Below are positions 43,653 to 54,600 of a stretch of 64,000 nt of DNA, piece by piece. Below the pieces are notes generated by a model that was given only the letters and a program-made list of their open reading frames with translations, searched no databases and had not been told where the DNA came from. Position 1 is the stretch's first letter. Every line of letters starts with the position of its first letter. The DNA is from Oegoconia quadripuncta. Lineage: Eukaryota > Arthropoda > Insecta > Lepidoptera > Autostichidae. Made by a program: the position numbers and the translations under genes. The stretch is taken from contig OX438749.1 of assembly GCA_949316235.1 (NCBI GenBank), forward strand, positions 17,438,414-17,502,413, read 5' to 3'.

Positions 43653-43849
43653 TCCCAACTAATATTATAAATGCGAAAGTTTCTGTGTGTGTACCTATTT
43701 ATGTATGTGTGTATGTCTGTGACCCTTCACGCCTAAACGGCTCGACGGATTTGGATAATTAGGACCTGAATTAACATATAGGTTACTTTTTTTGCTGAAA
43801 CGATCTTGATGAAATGTTCCACGTGAACGACATCGCGTGCAAAAGCTAG
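43653..43849 (+). mobile_element. Non-autonomous Helitron-type element (197 bp)
   Basis: A|TCCCAACTAATATTATAAAT starts the element and gcgtgcaaaagCTAG|T ends it. The first 26 bases match 39652..39897 closely. The interior differs (tgacccttcacgcctaaacg, gctcgacggatttggat), so it is a second subfamily with the same termini. Confidence 0.85.
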
Positions 43850-43974
43850 TATGTAATATACAATATTTTCGTGCAATAAAGAATATAACATCTATCTCAA
43901 GGGAATCCTAAATCCAAACAAAACAATTTAACGATAAACATTTTGACCATAACAAAGCACGTTATAAACACTGT

Positions 43975-44060
43975 GCAGTCAAATGAGGCGGGGCGAGCTG
44001 TTTTTTACGATTGGCATCGAACGTGGCTCGGTCGAGGCGCATTCCCGCGGCCCTCGCACA
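43975..44060. other. Short CpG-rich patch
   Basis: gaggcggggcgagctg, cgtggctcggtcgaggcgca and ttcccgcggccctcgca form an 85-bp GC island in AT-rich DNA. No frame or repeat match. Confidence 0.25.
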
Positions 44061-44264
44061 ATTACTATACGTCATTTTTTATAATAATTAGTATTTTTCT
44101 TATTAATTAAATGTTCACCGGTCGCGGATTTAACCTCCACTTATAATAATGAGCACTCATATCGGGATCGATATAATTTAGCGAGACCTTAATTATCGTA
44201 ATGTGTAAGAGATTGGAAATAACAGTCGATTTCAATTTAGGAGTCCTTGTTCTCCACGTATCTC

Positions 44265-44335
44265 GATATACATACATTAACGTCACAATCGTCATCCCAA
44301 ATGGGGTGGTCCGAGCTATCGCAGGCATAAACGAT
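44265..44335. repeat. Short dispersed repeat, CCCAAATGGGGTGGT word
   Basis: tcgtcatcccaaatggggtg followed by gtccgagctatcgcaggcat corresponds to 33480..33560 and 36640..36720. Confidence 0.5.
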
Positions 44336-44454
44336 TGTCAGTTCTCTCTTTTTTTGTTGTTTTTTTGATGTTTTGTTGATGTGCTGGTTAAGAGGAGTCA
44401 ACTGCGGAAACTCTTGAGGAATGGAGAATTTCCATTTCAAGGAGGTTACACTAG

Positions 44455-44660
44455 TTTAGTGTACTTTAAAGTTTTTATAAGGTCCCACTCTCCATCTCCG
44501 GAGTGCATCATCAGACTTAACCAAATGTATATGGGACCACACTGGTGATAAATCCTATGAAGCAAAAAACAAACAACAAAATCGGAAAACAATTAACGAA
44601 AATATGAGTGAAATACATAAAAAAAATATAGAACCTCCTCCTTTTTGGAGTCGGTTAATA
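44455..44660 (-). repeat. Dispersed repeat with TTAACCGACTCCAAAAAGGA end
   Basis: The minus strand begins ttaaccgactccaaaaagga followed by ggaggttctatattttt. This terminus is familiar from dispersed repeats of Lepidoptera. Only one copy occurs here, so the limits are uncertain. Confidence 0.45.
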
Positions 44661-44770
44661 CATAACTTGTTCATGGTAAAATACTTCCGCACAATTTTGG
44701 TTTTGTGGACCCTTCATCACAAAGATACTTATACATAAAGATCCTATATTATTTTTACGAGTAGTGAACA

Positions 44771-44985
44771 GTGATCCTATAAGCGAAACCAACGGTTACA
44801 GGTTCGAATTCCACGAGGGGTAAATCGTATTTATACAAACATTTCACGATCCATGGATGTTTATATAAATACTTATGTATGTTTATCCGTTATCTAGTAT
44901 GCATAGTACAAGCTTTGCTTAGTTTGGGACTAGATGATTGGTGTAGGCAAGTGTCCGAAATATTTATATACTTAATTAAATATTT
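44771..44985 (+). repeat. SINE family C
   Basis: Part of the head (acagtgatcctataagcgaa), the B box (ggttacaggttcgaattcca), then cgaggggtaaatc and the 3' end cttagtttgggactagatga ttggtgtag are present. The first bases of the head have decayed. Confidence 0.8.
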
Positions 44986-45394
44986 TAGTCGTGCGTAATA
45001 GTATTTTTTATGTGAGAAGAAAAGATCAGTTTCTTCTTTAAAACTTGTAGGTACGTAAATTAGTTAAATCTAATTGGCTTCGTATAAATCCCAGTTATCT
45101 ATAAACGCTTTACTGCAATCGTAATGAGGTTACTCGAATTCAATGTGAAAAATTACCGAGTGTTCCAGGCTTTTAAGTGTACTGTACCGAAATTGGCAAA
45201 TGGAACACTTTAAAATCACCTCGGTGTCTATCCGTCAATCTGTTACAGGCATTTTTATTTTATTTCTGCTTCTAAAAGCAGAAGTAGAAAGTTGAAAGAT
45301 AGCGTTGTAGTAGTAACCCAATTATATGATACTGATATCAGATAATTTCTCTGTCCTTTCTTATTTATATACCCGTATTGCTACTATTTGTGCA

Positions 45395-45565
45395 AACCTC
45401 ACCTACTGGTAGCTTGTATCTTTACCCTAAGGTTTGCCTGGAAGAGATCGCTGTTAGCGATAAGGCCGCCTTTTTGTGCGATTAATGATGTACGCTGTAT
45501 TCTTCATGTAGCTTTTGTTAATTGTGCAATAAAGAGTATTTGATTGATTGATTGATTGATTATAC
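45395..45565 (+). mobile_element. Non-LTR 3' end with GATCGC stem and TTGA tail
   Basis: tgcctggaagagatcgctgt followed by tagcgataaggccgcctttt can form the stem gatcgct/agcgat(a). After about 60 bp come gtgcaataaagagtatttga and five TTGA units. This is a very common Lepidoptera non-LTR 3' terminus, and the stem is probably what the reverse transcriptase recognises. No coding part. Confidence 0.75.
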
Positions 45566-45583
45566 ATTATTCTTATACATATA

Positions 45584-45843
45584 CAGGGTGAAATTTAATT
45601 CATGTAATTCCTGTTTACTGGTGACTCCACTCCTGATTACCAAAAATTTTCCACTGGGAACCATAGCCGTCATACGAAAATTGTTGGGACTTCCATACTA
45701 AAGCTGGTTTCAGAATGGTTTACTTTGTATGAGTAATCAAAAATTTTTTGATCGAATTCGACTATGGTTTCTTGGAGAAAATTGTTCGTAATCAAGAGTG
45801 GCGTCACCAGTTATTGGGAATTACACGAAATCAAATCACCCTG
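45584..45843. mobile_element. 260-bp MITE with CAGGGTGA ends
   Basis: The left end cagggtgaaatttaattcat and the right end acgaaatcaaatcaccctg are inverted, and the pairing continues into cctgtttactggtgactcca / tggcgtcaccagttattggg. TA precedes the left end. It is inserted 18 bp after the tail of a retrotransposon 3' end. The same sequence forms the core of the palindrome at 6103..7050. Confidence 0.8.
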
Positions 45844-45939
45844 TGTAGGGGAAAATTGAGAAGTAAATTTTTTTTTTTTCAATAGCATTGTGATCATCCT
45901 AACCCGCTACGAAAACGACGAGTATTTTTATATAAAGAC

Positions 45940-46050
45940 CATACGATGGGACAGGTTCTTAGCCATGTTTGACGAAGATTGAATATCTTTTAACACAGTA
46001 GGTTTTGTGTATCTAGATGATAATAATTATTTGTTTTCTCGAGGTTTTTC
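45940..46050 (+). repeat. Dispersed repeat family E fragment
   Basis: gggacaggttcttagccatg and tttgacgaagattgaatatc followed by ctcgaggtttttctaaattt match the central part of 19495..19700. Confidence 0.5.
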
Positions 46051-46479
46051 TAAATTTTCAATTCAAAAGTCAGGGCTTCAAAATCAGGCAAAACAACGAA
46101 CACAGGACTGATAAAAATCACTTGGATCTGAATACTATTGAGTAGCTGGCGAGCATATTTTAAACCCCAGGTTTTTTGTTGATACCAAAATAACACAAAA
46201 TGAAAAATCGAAATCTTAATATTCTTAGACCTGCCCTCCGTAAAATAACTATAATTTGTTTCATAACTCTTTTACTTCCAAAATTCTCAAGAAGCTAAGC
46301 TTGACCTACACAGAGATAAATGTTGATCACATACACTATCAATTAAATCTTCTTTTGTTGCTTTAGTTAGTACTTATGTACGTATTTTATTTAATATTAA
46401 ATAGGTATTTATTCTATTATATTTGAAGTTTTATTATTATAGTCTGTTGATTTTAAGTTGATTATGAACACATTTTTCT

Positions 46480-46655
46480 CAGTGCACGTATGTATGTCTA
46501 TCCCATCGAACCTGTTTTTCTTCACATTTGCAGGGTCTTGCTGGAAGAAATCTCTTTTTAGAGATAAGCTAGTGCCTTTTGTACATCCTATATCTAGTAT
46601 GTATTTGACTTTTATGTGTACCTACTCGTGTGCAATAAATTATAAATTATAATTA
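46480..46655 (+). repeat. Non-LTR 3' end, stem type, decayed
   Basis: ttgctggaagaaatctcttt followed by ttagagataagctagtgcct and gtgcaataaattataaatta is the same 3' terminus as 45395..45565. The stem sequence has changed on both sides (aatctct/agagat), keeping the pairing. Confidence 0.65.
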
Positions 46656-46904
46656 TAGTTTTCTTACAACATTTAAAATAAGTGGTAGATTTAAGGAAAA
46701 TTAGATATCAGGTTTGCATTAACTGCGCTAGTTTTTTTTTACATCAAAAAAGATGGCAGACGGCCTTGGATTGCTTTAGTATTTGGAAAGTTAAGCAGAA
46801 TTATCTGCTTTTACAGTTGATTATTATTTTCTTAACCAAAGTTCGATTTTATGTTTAATACGTACGGAATACTCGTACTCATTGTACGCGGGACGATTGA
46901 CATT

Positions 46905-47190
46905 AATAGGTAGATAGATAGATAAGCATTTATTTGCATCCATGTAACAAATTTTACATATGAAAAATACAACTAAAACAATAAAACACAAGTACAGGAA
47001 CAACAAATATTATGTGTGTGCCGCAGTATACAATACAAATTAATTCGCATTTTTGTTTCTAGATCCTGCAATAATGTAGCTAGACCTAAAAGGCTCGCTG
47101 TCCAACAAAAAACCAACAGCAAAACATATTTTATGACAGCATAACATTTCCTTTGGCATAAACGCGAGTTGTCATTACAGACAATGGGAC
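46905..47190 (-). repeat. Probable non-LTR 3' end with ATCT tail
   Basis: On the minus strand the sequence ends aaataaatgcttatctatct atc, an AATAAA plus tetramer tail like 42478..42663. The upstream part has no match in the window, so the 5' limit is a guess. Confidence 0.45.
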
Positions 47191-50059
47191 GTGCGACGCG
47201 GCAACTCACAACATTGTCAGTTTACAAAGTGTAAAAATACGTAGGCAGTCGGCCACGACGGACGGACCAACAGACATATTGTTTGTAATTAAATTACCTT
47301 TTGCCTCGCAACCAACGACTTAATTAACTGAAAGTAGTAATTGAATAGTTAATTTATTGCTAATTACTTCGCGTTCTACGTCAGGTCGTTCTTAATGCGG
47401 TTTCACTCTGTGCTATGCATTTGTGGCCGCGAAAAATATGCAGCTTCTTGTTTTTGTTCTTTTTTATAATTGGCGCGACAAAAATTAACGTCGGACAGAA
47501 TGATTGCATCTTTAACAGTTTATGTACCTACATGTTTTATTATTTTTAAAATAGTGTCCGACAGGGAAACGTTCCTATCTTATGCTTTCAAAAAGCGAGA
47601 AAGTTGTAGAAATGTGTTGTATATGTATCTACATCTACCTATTATGATAAATAACTAGCCAAAGCTCTTTGAACATCGATCAAATATAATTTTAAATATT
47701 TGGTTGCTATCAGAATATTATCTACATTTATAAATTTGGAAATCGAAATTTAAAGAAAGCAGCATCATAAAGTTAACGTGCAATTTCCTTCTCGGTGTCG
47801 GGTTAAACCCATTTTAAAGCCACCGATAAAAACTAGTGTACCTATTAGACCTTCTATAAAAACATGTAAAAGCTCAATTTCATTAAGTTGCAATAACATT
47901 AACAAGATAGTTAATTTCATACCTACTTTAAGAGCTCTACAAAAAGCATAAAACCTAAGAGCTATTCGTTTAATTAGCCAATTATCTTCTCGATTGGCAC
48001 TTTGACAGCCAACTAATTCTATGTTACAATAGTAAATTCAAATTATATACGATATTAGGAGTTCAAATGAATGTTACAGACTCCATAAATTGGCACAAAA
48101 TTGCTATGAACTGAGAGAAACATAAATCGTAGTACTTCGATAGGTATTGTTTTATTTTATAGTGCAATCAGTTGAGATACAATGTTAGTATTTGATCAGG
48201 TATCTTTATTTAATATAGATAATATAGGTACTTACCTACCTACCTAGGTAGAAGAAATTTCATGTTTGATCTACTTAAAGTGATCCATACATTTTGATGT
48301 CAGTGTCAGTTAGTTGATATCAGCATCAATTGAATTCGTAGTCCGTCGTAGAACCAGAATGACAGAAAGTTCATTACATAATGAAGAACATACGCAAATT
48401 GCAGTACGTGAAATAGTATTTCGATATATACATTATACATTTATGCAACCGTATCCAGGTTTCTTTGAGACCTTGGCCTGCACACTACCGTGCGCTTTGA
48501 GTCACTCAGAACAAAATTTGCAATAAGTCTTGATCTTGAGGTTAGCCCGTTGACATTAAAAACTTCCATACTGATATCCACACTAAGCACCTTGTCTACC
48601 GTCGTTATCCTATTAAAACATGAAGATTTGAAAGAATATTTGTTAATAAAAGTTAATAAAATATTAATAATACACAATGCGACGTAATGAATGGTGACAG
48701 TGAGGTGCGCAAGAGTCGATTTGCTTTATTGATTCGGACAATCGTACCGATTAGTCCCATCTTGCTGGCCAAGCCGCGGCTTTGTTGCTCTTTGTGAATA
48801 AACACGCAGTGGAGAAGGCTTGAATTTGAGATCTTTGAGAATTTGATGACATCGTTTATCGTGTGCGACTTAGGGAAAAGAGTGGGATAGTTGTATATTT
48901 CGTCCAAGCGAATGAGCAGGAGAAATATTATCTCACGCGACATAAACGTTTATCGCGCTTATCAAGCTACGGCAGATGTCTTAACTTTAATTAATACACT
49001 ACAAAAACTAAGTAATATCTTATAGAAATATACACGTGAGTAATTTCAGTTCATCTGAAAGGAAATCATTTTCACAATTCCCAGAATGTATAGGTACTTA
49101 ACAATTTCTCTAAGAATTGGAATCTCACGCATCTTATGTGAAACACTCTCAATTCCTATATATAACTTACACTGCTTTTTGTTATTGCTAAACAAAGATA
49201 ATACGAATCATACTATGATACCAATATGAATTGCTAATGAACCTTAAAGGGTGGCATGAAAGAAAATTATTTTCAGAATTCCCAGAAGATTCTTAGCTAT
49301 TCCTCTAATTATTGTAAAATGAAAATAAGCATTTTATGTAAAACAATCGGTTCAAAGCTTGAGTTAATAAACAGATAGACGGAATTATTTACGCAAATAG
49401 TATTAGTAATTTTACATATCAAAAAAGTTACAGAATTACGAGTAACAATTTGGCCACCTTTAGTAGAGGTAAGCTCACGCTCATGGCAGAGAAAATAAAT
49501 TAAAATCAATACACAAACGTGTCGGATGATCTTCCTAAAATAGCCATACAGTACCGCAGCTATTATCTTAATTATTTTCCATTCCAATTTATTAAAACCT
49601 TATAAACAATTTAGATTATCTTCCTACATCGAGGTCTGTTTAACACCTCTCACGACGAGACCCGCCGCGGCAGGCGGCCTCGCTCACAAAGCGGATCGTA
49701 AACCCGACGTAAAAAAATAAAAAAAAATAAAGGCAAGCCCGAGAGCATAATAAAGAGAGTCAATTCGCCCGTCCCGTCTCAAGGTGTGAACCTGTCACGG
49801 ACGAAATGATGACTCCATTATTAACCGGCTAAATAATAATCTCTCCGGGTCCCGTTGTTGTGGGGAGTTGATGTGTTAATAAGTTCAACGCGGCCGCGTT
49901 ATTTTGGCGCGCGAGTATGAGTGGCCGCGAGTGTAATGACTAATGATAGCAATAGGAAGTGGACTCTAACCGTAAGTAAAATAGTATTTTCGCGAAAAAT
50001 GTGAAGCCCCGAATTAAGTTTTGATCTATACAATAGGATTCATTTCTTTTTATTAATTT
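47191..50059. other. Longest low-repeat stretch
   Basis: No SINE, MITE or retrotransposon end seen elsewhere is recognised in nearly 3 kb. No exon is supported: the longest frames (96 residues at 48653..48943, minus) lack any known domain. A CpG-rich segment lies at 49640..49960 (gacccgccgcggcaggcggc, caacgcggccgcgttatttt, ggcgcgcgagtatgagtggc). A local inverted pair at 48235..48252 (cctacctacctaggtag) is trivial. Confidence 0.45.
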
Positions 50060-50145
50060 AAAACTAACTTGTCTTATTTTTAAACCCCGACGACAAGCGA
50101 CCGGTATCATATATTTGACGGCCAGTCCTTTCTTCTTTCATCCAG

Positions 50146-50665
50146 TTAGCCCAGGGAAAATACGGTAAAAAATTAGCTTAGCTAGACATAATTCAGAACC
50201 GATATTAGAGATGTAATTTTGATAATTAAGCCAAAAAAACCAGCGCTTAGTCTAGATTTTTTTAGAAAGTCCTATTTTTAATTTGTATCTTAATAACAAT
50301 AAATACTAATTGATATTTAATTAGGTAGACTTTTGTTAAACACGGGTAACTTATTGATGGATAAGAACTAAGCATGTTATAGTTAGGCATGCATGTGTTT
50401 TAGCTGAAAATGTCGTCGAGCTGCATTGCTTAAGAAATAAAAATGAGAACTAGTATTTTGTGACGATAATTTACCTAAATGTTTTGAATTTAAAGAAACA
50501 CATTTTTCAACTTTAGCTTATTTAGTTACTTACTTAGTACTAGCGTTTCTTGCAAATGCTTAATTTTTAGCAATTGTTACTACATTTACAACACTTTATT
50601 AAATGTTTCAAGAAAATCGCGGTTATCCGTTTTTCCGAGGTCAAACCTTATTTTCCCTGGGCTAA
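50146..50665. mobile_element. 520-bp TIR element with TTAGCCCAGGGAAAATA ends
   Basis: The left end TTAGCCCAGGGAAAATA (50146..50162) has an exact 17-bp inverse at 50649..50665. The interior is AT-rich with no open frame. TTA/TAA at the tips could be part of the target. No second copy is in the window, so the family is unknown. Confidence 0.65.
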
Positions 50666-50750
50666 GTCTAGTCTTTGTCCGGATGTATCTCAATAATTTG
50701 TGATCCGATTTTAATGCGGTTTTTTATATTAACGACTAAACGAGGGGTCA

Positions 50751-51073
50751 TTTTTTTATGCACAACGGGTTGATACTTGACCTCAATCACACTTGATGTT
50801 AATGAAGATGAGGTCGAAGGTGGAAGCGTACTGACCCGGAAACCTCAACACATTTGGGGGACTGGCTATCTTATCTCTGACAACCGGGCCACAACAATGC
50901 TATTAACATTGCTGTTTGGCGGCAGATTTAGATAAGACGGTGGTAGCTAGTCAGGCGGACATTTAAAATGCCCTACCACCAACCAAACCGCGTACTTGTA
51001 CCCCGCTGGGGATCGAACCCGCGACCTCCGAATCGTTAACCCAATGTTGTTTACATTGAGCCACGGAGGCGAA
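50751..51073 (-). repeat. SINE family A, full length
   Basis: The minus strand has gtggctcaatgtaaacaaca, gcgggttcgatccccagcgg, ggtagggcattttaaatgtc and the 3' end cccgttgtgcataaaaaaat. Both polymerase III boxes are intact. It sits inside a family E repeat. Confidence 0.9.
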
Positions 51074-51207
51074 TTAACGGCGGTTAACATCCATGTCTGA
51101 TGAAGATATTTAACTTTTATCAGAGTTGTTTGGTATATTTAAATGATACAGTCATTCAGGGGTTTTCTAATTTTCATTTCTAGTTATTATTTCGGATATA
51201 AGTAGGA

Positions 51208-51389
51208 GTGACCTGCAGCTAAATGTATACTCTGTTATAGCACATTAATATCGTGCAGGCAACACATGATGGATAGTTTTGTAAAGACATAAAATTTTTA
51301 TACCCGTTCCTTGTTTTGCCTTGTTGATATAAAATTAATGCAATAGGGCTAGCTCGCCAGGATATACTTTCTAGCTGCAGTACATGTAC
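51208..51389. mobile_element. Short TIR element related to the 23354 element
   Basis: The left end cctgcagctaaatgtatact and the right end gatatactttctagctgcag are imperfect inverted repeats that match the ends of 23354..27218 (CTGCAGCTAAAAGTATAC). Further words (agcacattaatatcgtgca) also occur near its left end at 23400..23415. A similar word (gcattttagctgcag) at 51814 may mark a larger, disrupted unit. Confidence 0.55.
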
Positions 51390-51467
51390 ACAGTTAAAAA
51401 AAATTGTTGTAGATAACAATACTACAAATAGTACTATAATAGTTTTAAAACCTAATTACCATTTAAG

Positions 51468-51680
51468 TACTCGGTTTGGTTGGTGGTAGGGCATTTTAAA
51501 TGTCCGCCTGGCTAGCTACCACCATCTTATCTAAATCTGCCGCCAAACAGCAATGTTAATAGCATTGTTGTGTTCCGGTTGTCAGAGATAAGATAGCCAG
51601 TCCCCCAAATGTGTTGGGGTTTCCGGGTCAGTACGCTTCCAGCTTCGACCTCATCAGGTGTGATTGAGGTCAAGTACGAA
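51468..51680 (+). repeat. SINE family A, both ends truncated
   Basis: The copy begins in the linker after the head (ttaagtactcggtttggttg), runs gtggtagggcattttaaatg to ttccgggtcagtacgcttcc, and ends gtgtgattgaggtcaagtac. The polymerase III boxes and the terminal gcacaa are absent. Confidence 0.85.
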
Positions 51681-51860
51681 TAATAGAGCTATGGGTATAT
51701 ATGTCATGTTCCTGCGACACTAATATGGTTGGCTATATTGGTATGGCTTGTTACCTTGCATGGCATAATTGAAGAGCGTTGGTAATTGAGCTGGAGCGCT
51801 AGGAAACAACAAGCATTTTAGCTGCAGATGCTTTTACATATTCACAGTTAACATTTTAGA

Positions 51861-52234
51861 TATACCGTATGAGTTCTTTTACAGTAACGAAAAAATAGGG
51901 CATATTAGGTAAGTATATAGAAGATATTGACATAGGTAGTTTAATTAAATTTTTTAAAGGCATCATCGACGCGCCTGCCGGAGATTGATGGGATTCGTAG
52001 GGTTCCTATCGTGCGAAATTTTTTTTGGAAGTCATAATTTTCTCTAAGGTTTTTAATTTATTTCATTTAATGATGTAATTATGTGGAATTGGCTTCAAAC
52101 GAGACCGTCAAATGACAAAGCTTTATTCGATGATGGTTTAATAACAAAACAAAAATTAAACTACCTATGCCAAGACCTTACATACCTAATATGCCCTATT
52201 TTTTTCATTACGGTAAAAGAACTCATCCGGTATA
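51861..52234. mobile_element. 374-bp MITE with ~85-bp inverted repeats
   Basis: The left arm tataccgtatgagttctttt ... ggtagtttaatt (51861..51950) pairs with the right arm aattaaactacctatgccaa ... aactcatccggtata (52150..52234) at high identity with a few indels. TA lies at both tips. The 200-bp interior has no frame. Solo arms occur at 36510..36615 and 4836..4886. Confidence 0.85.
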
Positions 52235-52317
52235 CATATTATATACTGCAATTTAAATAAATTTACGGTACAGTATCTATTAAAAATTGGAAAAAATATG
52301 AAATAACTTGATTGCTT

Positions 52318-52375
52318 TTTTTTTTTTTTTTTTTATATGAGAGAGCGGCAAACGAGCATGCGGGTCACCTGATAT
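52318..52375 (-). repeat. NLTR-3 3' end with poly(A)
   Basis: A run of about 18 T on the plus strand is followed by atatgagagagcggcaaacg and agcatgcgggtcacctga, nearly identical to 35070..35109. This is a strongly 5'-truncated insertion of the same element. Confidence 0.85.
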
Positions 52376-52599
52376 GCTTTCTAACGATATTATTTTTTAG
52401 AACCGAAATATTAAGTACTTAATACCTATTATGGAAATAGTTGTTCAGATATTAGCAGTTCACTTTATACTCTTAATGATGACTAGACGTCTGAATGAAC
52501 TCTTCACTATTCATTACTTTAAGTAAATGGTTATGTTATGTCACTTCTTCATGTATGAATAACGGTACAGTTATCTATCTCTGTCCCTCGTTCATTAGC

Positions 52600-52750
52600 C
52601 GTAGTTAATTACCGACGCATTCAAAAGCGTCGATCATTGTTTTCGGGTGGATTCCGAATGCACGCCCCGTTGGGCGGGAACCGCCAACCAATCAGCGGGC
52701 GGCGTATGCGCAGTGTGGGCGAAGATGCGCATGCAGCTGTTCCGTTAGAT
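52600..52750. promoter_or_regulatory. CpG-rich promoter-like patch
   Basis: In 150 bp lie tgggcgggaacc (GC box / E2F-type GGCGGGAA, about 52671..52682), aaccaatcagcggg (CCAAT, NF-Y type, about 52686), tatgcgcagtgtg and gatgcgcatgc (NRF-1 type palindrome, about 52724..52734), and an E-box cagctg. No repeat of the window and no open frame overlap it. The motif combination is that of a housekeeping-type CpG promoter. The direction of any transcript is unknown. Confidence 0.45.
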
Positions 52751-53049
52751 AGAATAGGTCATGTTTTAATTTAATAAAAATAATGAGAATAACTATTCAG
52801 GTGCAGTGTTACACAAACACAAAATAAGTACTTATTTTCTGAAAAAAAACTAACTGAATTGGAGTAGAGTTGGTAAAATTATAAAAGCTATTATATGCAT
52901 TAAAACGAATAAATGTATAAAGCATATTCGTATAATGTATAAACGTATACTGAGAAACAATAATAATTACTATTGCTATTGAGGTTGTTAAAACAGTAAT
53001 AAAAAAAAATCATGCCTATGTATATCTATACAAGCTGGTAGATATAAAT

Positions 53050-53318
53050 AATAATAAATAAATATCCTTAGACATACACACATCGCCATCTAGTTCCACA
53101 GTAAGCAACTATAGGCTTGTGTTGTGGATACCAGATGGTTGATATACTACATAAATACATTTTTTTTGTAAATAAATACTTATTATAAATGAAAACATCC
53201 ATAACTCGGGTACACATGTCCGTATTCATCACACAAACATATGCCCCTAGTGGGATTCGAACCCGCAACCTTTTGGTATACTGGTCAGAGTTGCTAACCA
53301 CTACATCAAACAGGTCGT
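53050..53318 (-). repeat. SINE family B, full length
   Basis: Minus strand: gacctgtttgatgtagtggt, ggttgcgggttcgaatccca, ctaggggcatatgtttgtgt, and the 3' end gtggaactagatggcgatgt with an atttattattatt tail. Confidence 0.9.
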
Positions 53319-53762
53319 AAAAATATAAAGAAGTAGATTTATCTAGATTTATTAGGTATTCTACCTCTCTGCTCCTCCTCACTCTTATCAATCTCTTCAT
53401 TATTATGACTAGTTCTTATTCATAATTATTAATTAGTAAAAGAGTCTAGAGTTACCTCTATTATCATCATTACTTCAATTATGAATATCATCATTGGTCT
53501 TTGAGATTGGTCTCCTGGGATTCCTGCAAAATACATAAGTATCTGGATACTTAAGTGCCTTATTCTTCTAGCAGCAATTTCAACAACTACCTCGGAGCCT
53601 TTAACCTTAAATTCCCCTAACTTTATCTACTTGTAGGAATTAGTTATTTCGATTCTTTTAACCTTGTCTTCCCCTAAAGATAGTACTTCACCTTTATGAA
53701 CTAATTTCGTCAATTCAGTTGTTCAGTTCAGTTTGTTAAAAATGAAGAACAGGTATCGATAA

Positions 53763-54034
53763 ATAAATAATAATAAATGAATATCTTTGCACATACACAC
53801 AGCGCCATCTAGTTCCACACTAAGCAACTAGGCTTGTATTATAGATACCAGATGGTTGATAAACTATACAAATACATTTTTTTTGTAAATAAATACATAT
53901 ATAAATGAAAAACATCCATAACTCGGGAACAAATGTCTATATTCATCATACAAACATATGCCCCTAGCGGGATTCGAACCCGCGACCTTTTGGTATAGCA
54001 GTCAGAATTTTTAACCACTACACCAAACAGGGCG
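53763..54034 (-). repeat. SINE family B, full length
   Basis: Minus strand: ccctgtttggtgtagtggtt, ggtcgcgggttcgaatcccg, ctaggggcatatgtttgtat, tggtatctataatacaagcc, gtggaactagatggcgctgt. It is the best-preserved family B copy in the window, in the same orientation as the copy 450 bp upstream. Confidence 0.9.
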
Positions 54035-54104
54035 TCGATCCTTTATTTCATTGCAATATTATTCAATTTAAGAATAGGATCCCATGTTAACTTAAAAATT
54101 ATAA

Positions 54105-54290
54105 TTTTTTTGTGAAACGAAAAGAGGAGTGTTGTATGTTTGAAGTCTATCTCTGTTTCTATTGCATGTAGCACGAAAACGTCTGAACCTATTTGAAAAT
54201 GGTTTTTTATAGCTGATTTTTACGAGAGCCTCTTAGCCATTTTTGATGGGTTCGAAGTCGGTTTTCCTATCTGGATGATATAAATTTAAA
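54105..54290 (+). repeat. Dispersed repeat family E fragment
   Basis: ctattgcatgtagcacgaaa, ttttacgagagcctcttagc and catttttgatgggttcgaag resemble the central part of 45940..46050 and 19495..19700. Diverged. Confidence 0.4.
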
Positions 54291-54464
54291 TTTATAGTAA
54301 TATTTATTAAATAAAATGCAGTAAATAGTATTCATTTAGATGAGCTTAGGAATGCAGTTCTAAAAACTCTCTAACAGACTACACTAAAAGTACCGACATA
54401 AGAAAACATTGATAGATACTAAAAATTATTTCATTTACCTAATTCAAGTTGACAGACTGACAGA

Positions 54465-54600
54465 TTGCGTGGCGGCTGCGCGGGCGCAGGGGGATAGCGG
54501 CTCGCTTTGAGCGCGAGGTGCTAATAACGAGGCGCCCCGCCGCGCGCTCCCCGCTGAGAGCGGAATTCTAGGGTACACTGCCCGGTTGTTGGTGCTTGCG
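54465..54600. other. CpG-rich patch next to the 3.4-kb element
   Basis: gcgtggcggctgcgcgggcg, cggctcgctttgagcgcgag and aggcgccccgccgcgcgctc make up a GC island 140 bp upstream of the left end of copy 2. It is outside the transposed unit, because copy 1 lacks it. No frame is seen. Confidence 0.3.

Larger units (their letters stand above)
50060..51190 (+). repeat. Dispersed repeat family E, split by two insertions
   Basis: The outer words aaaccccgacgacaagcgac, gtctttgtccggatgtatct, aacgactaaacgaggggtca and ccatgtctgatgaagatatt follow the order of other E copies (63540.., 19495.., 38840..). They are separated by a TIR element (50146..50665) and a SINE family A (50751..51073). Confidence 0.6.
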
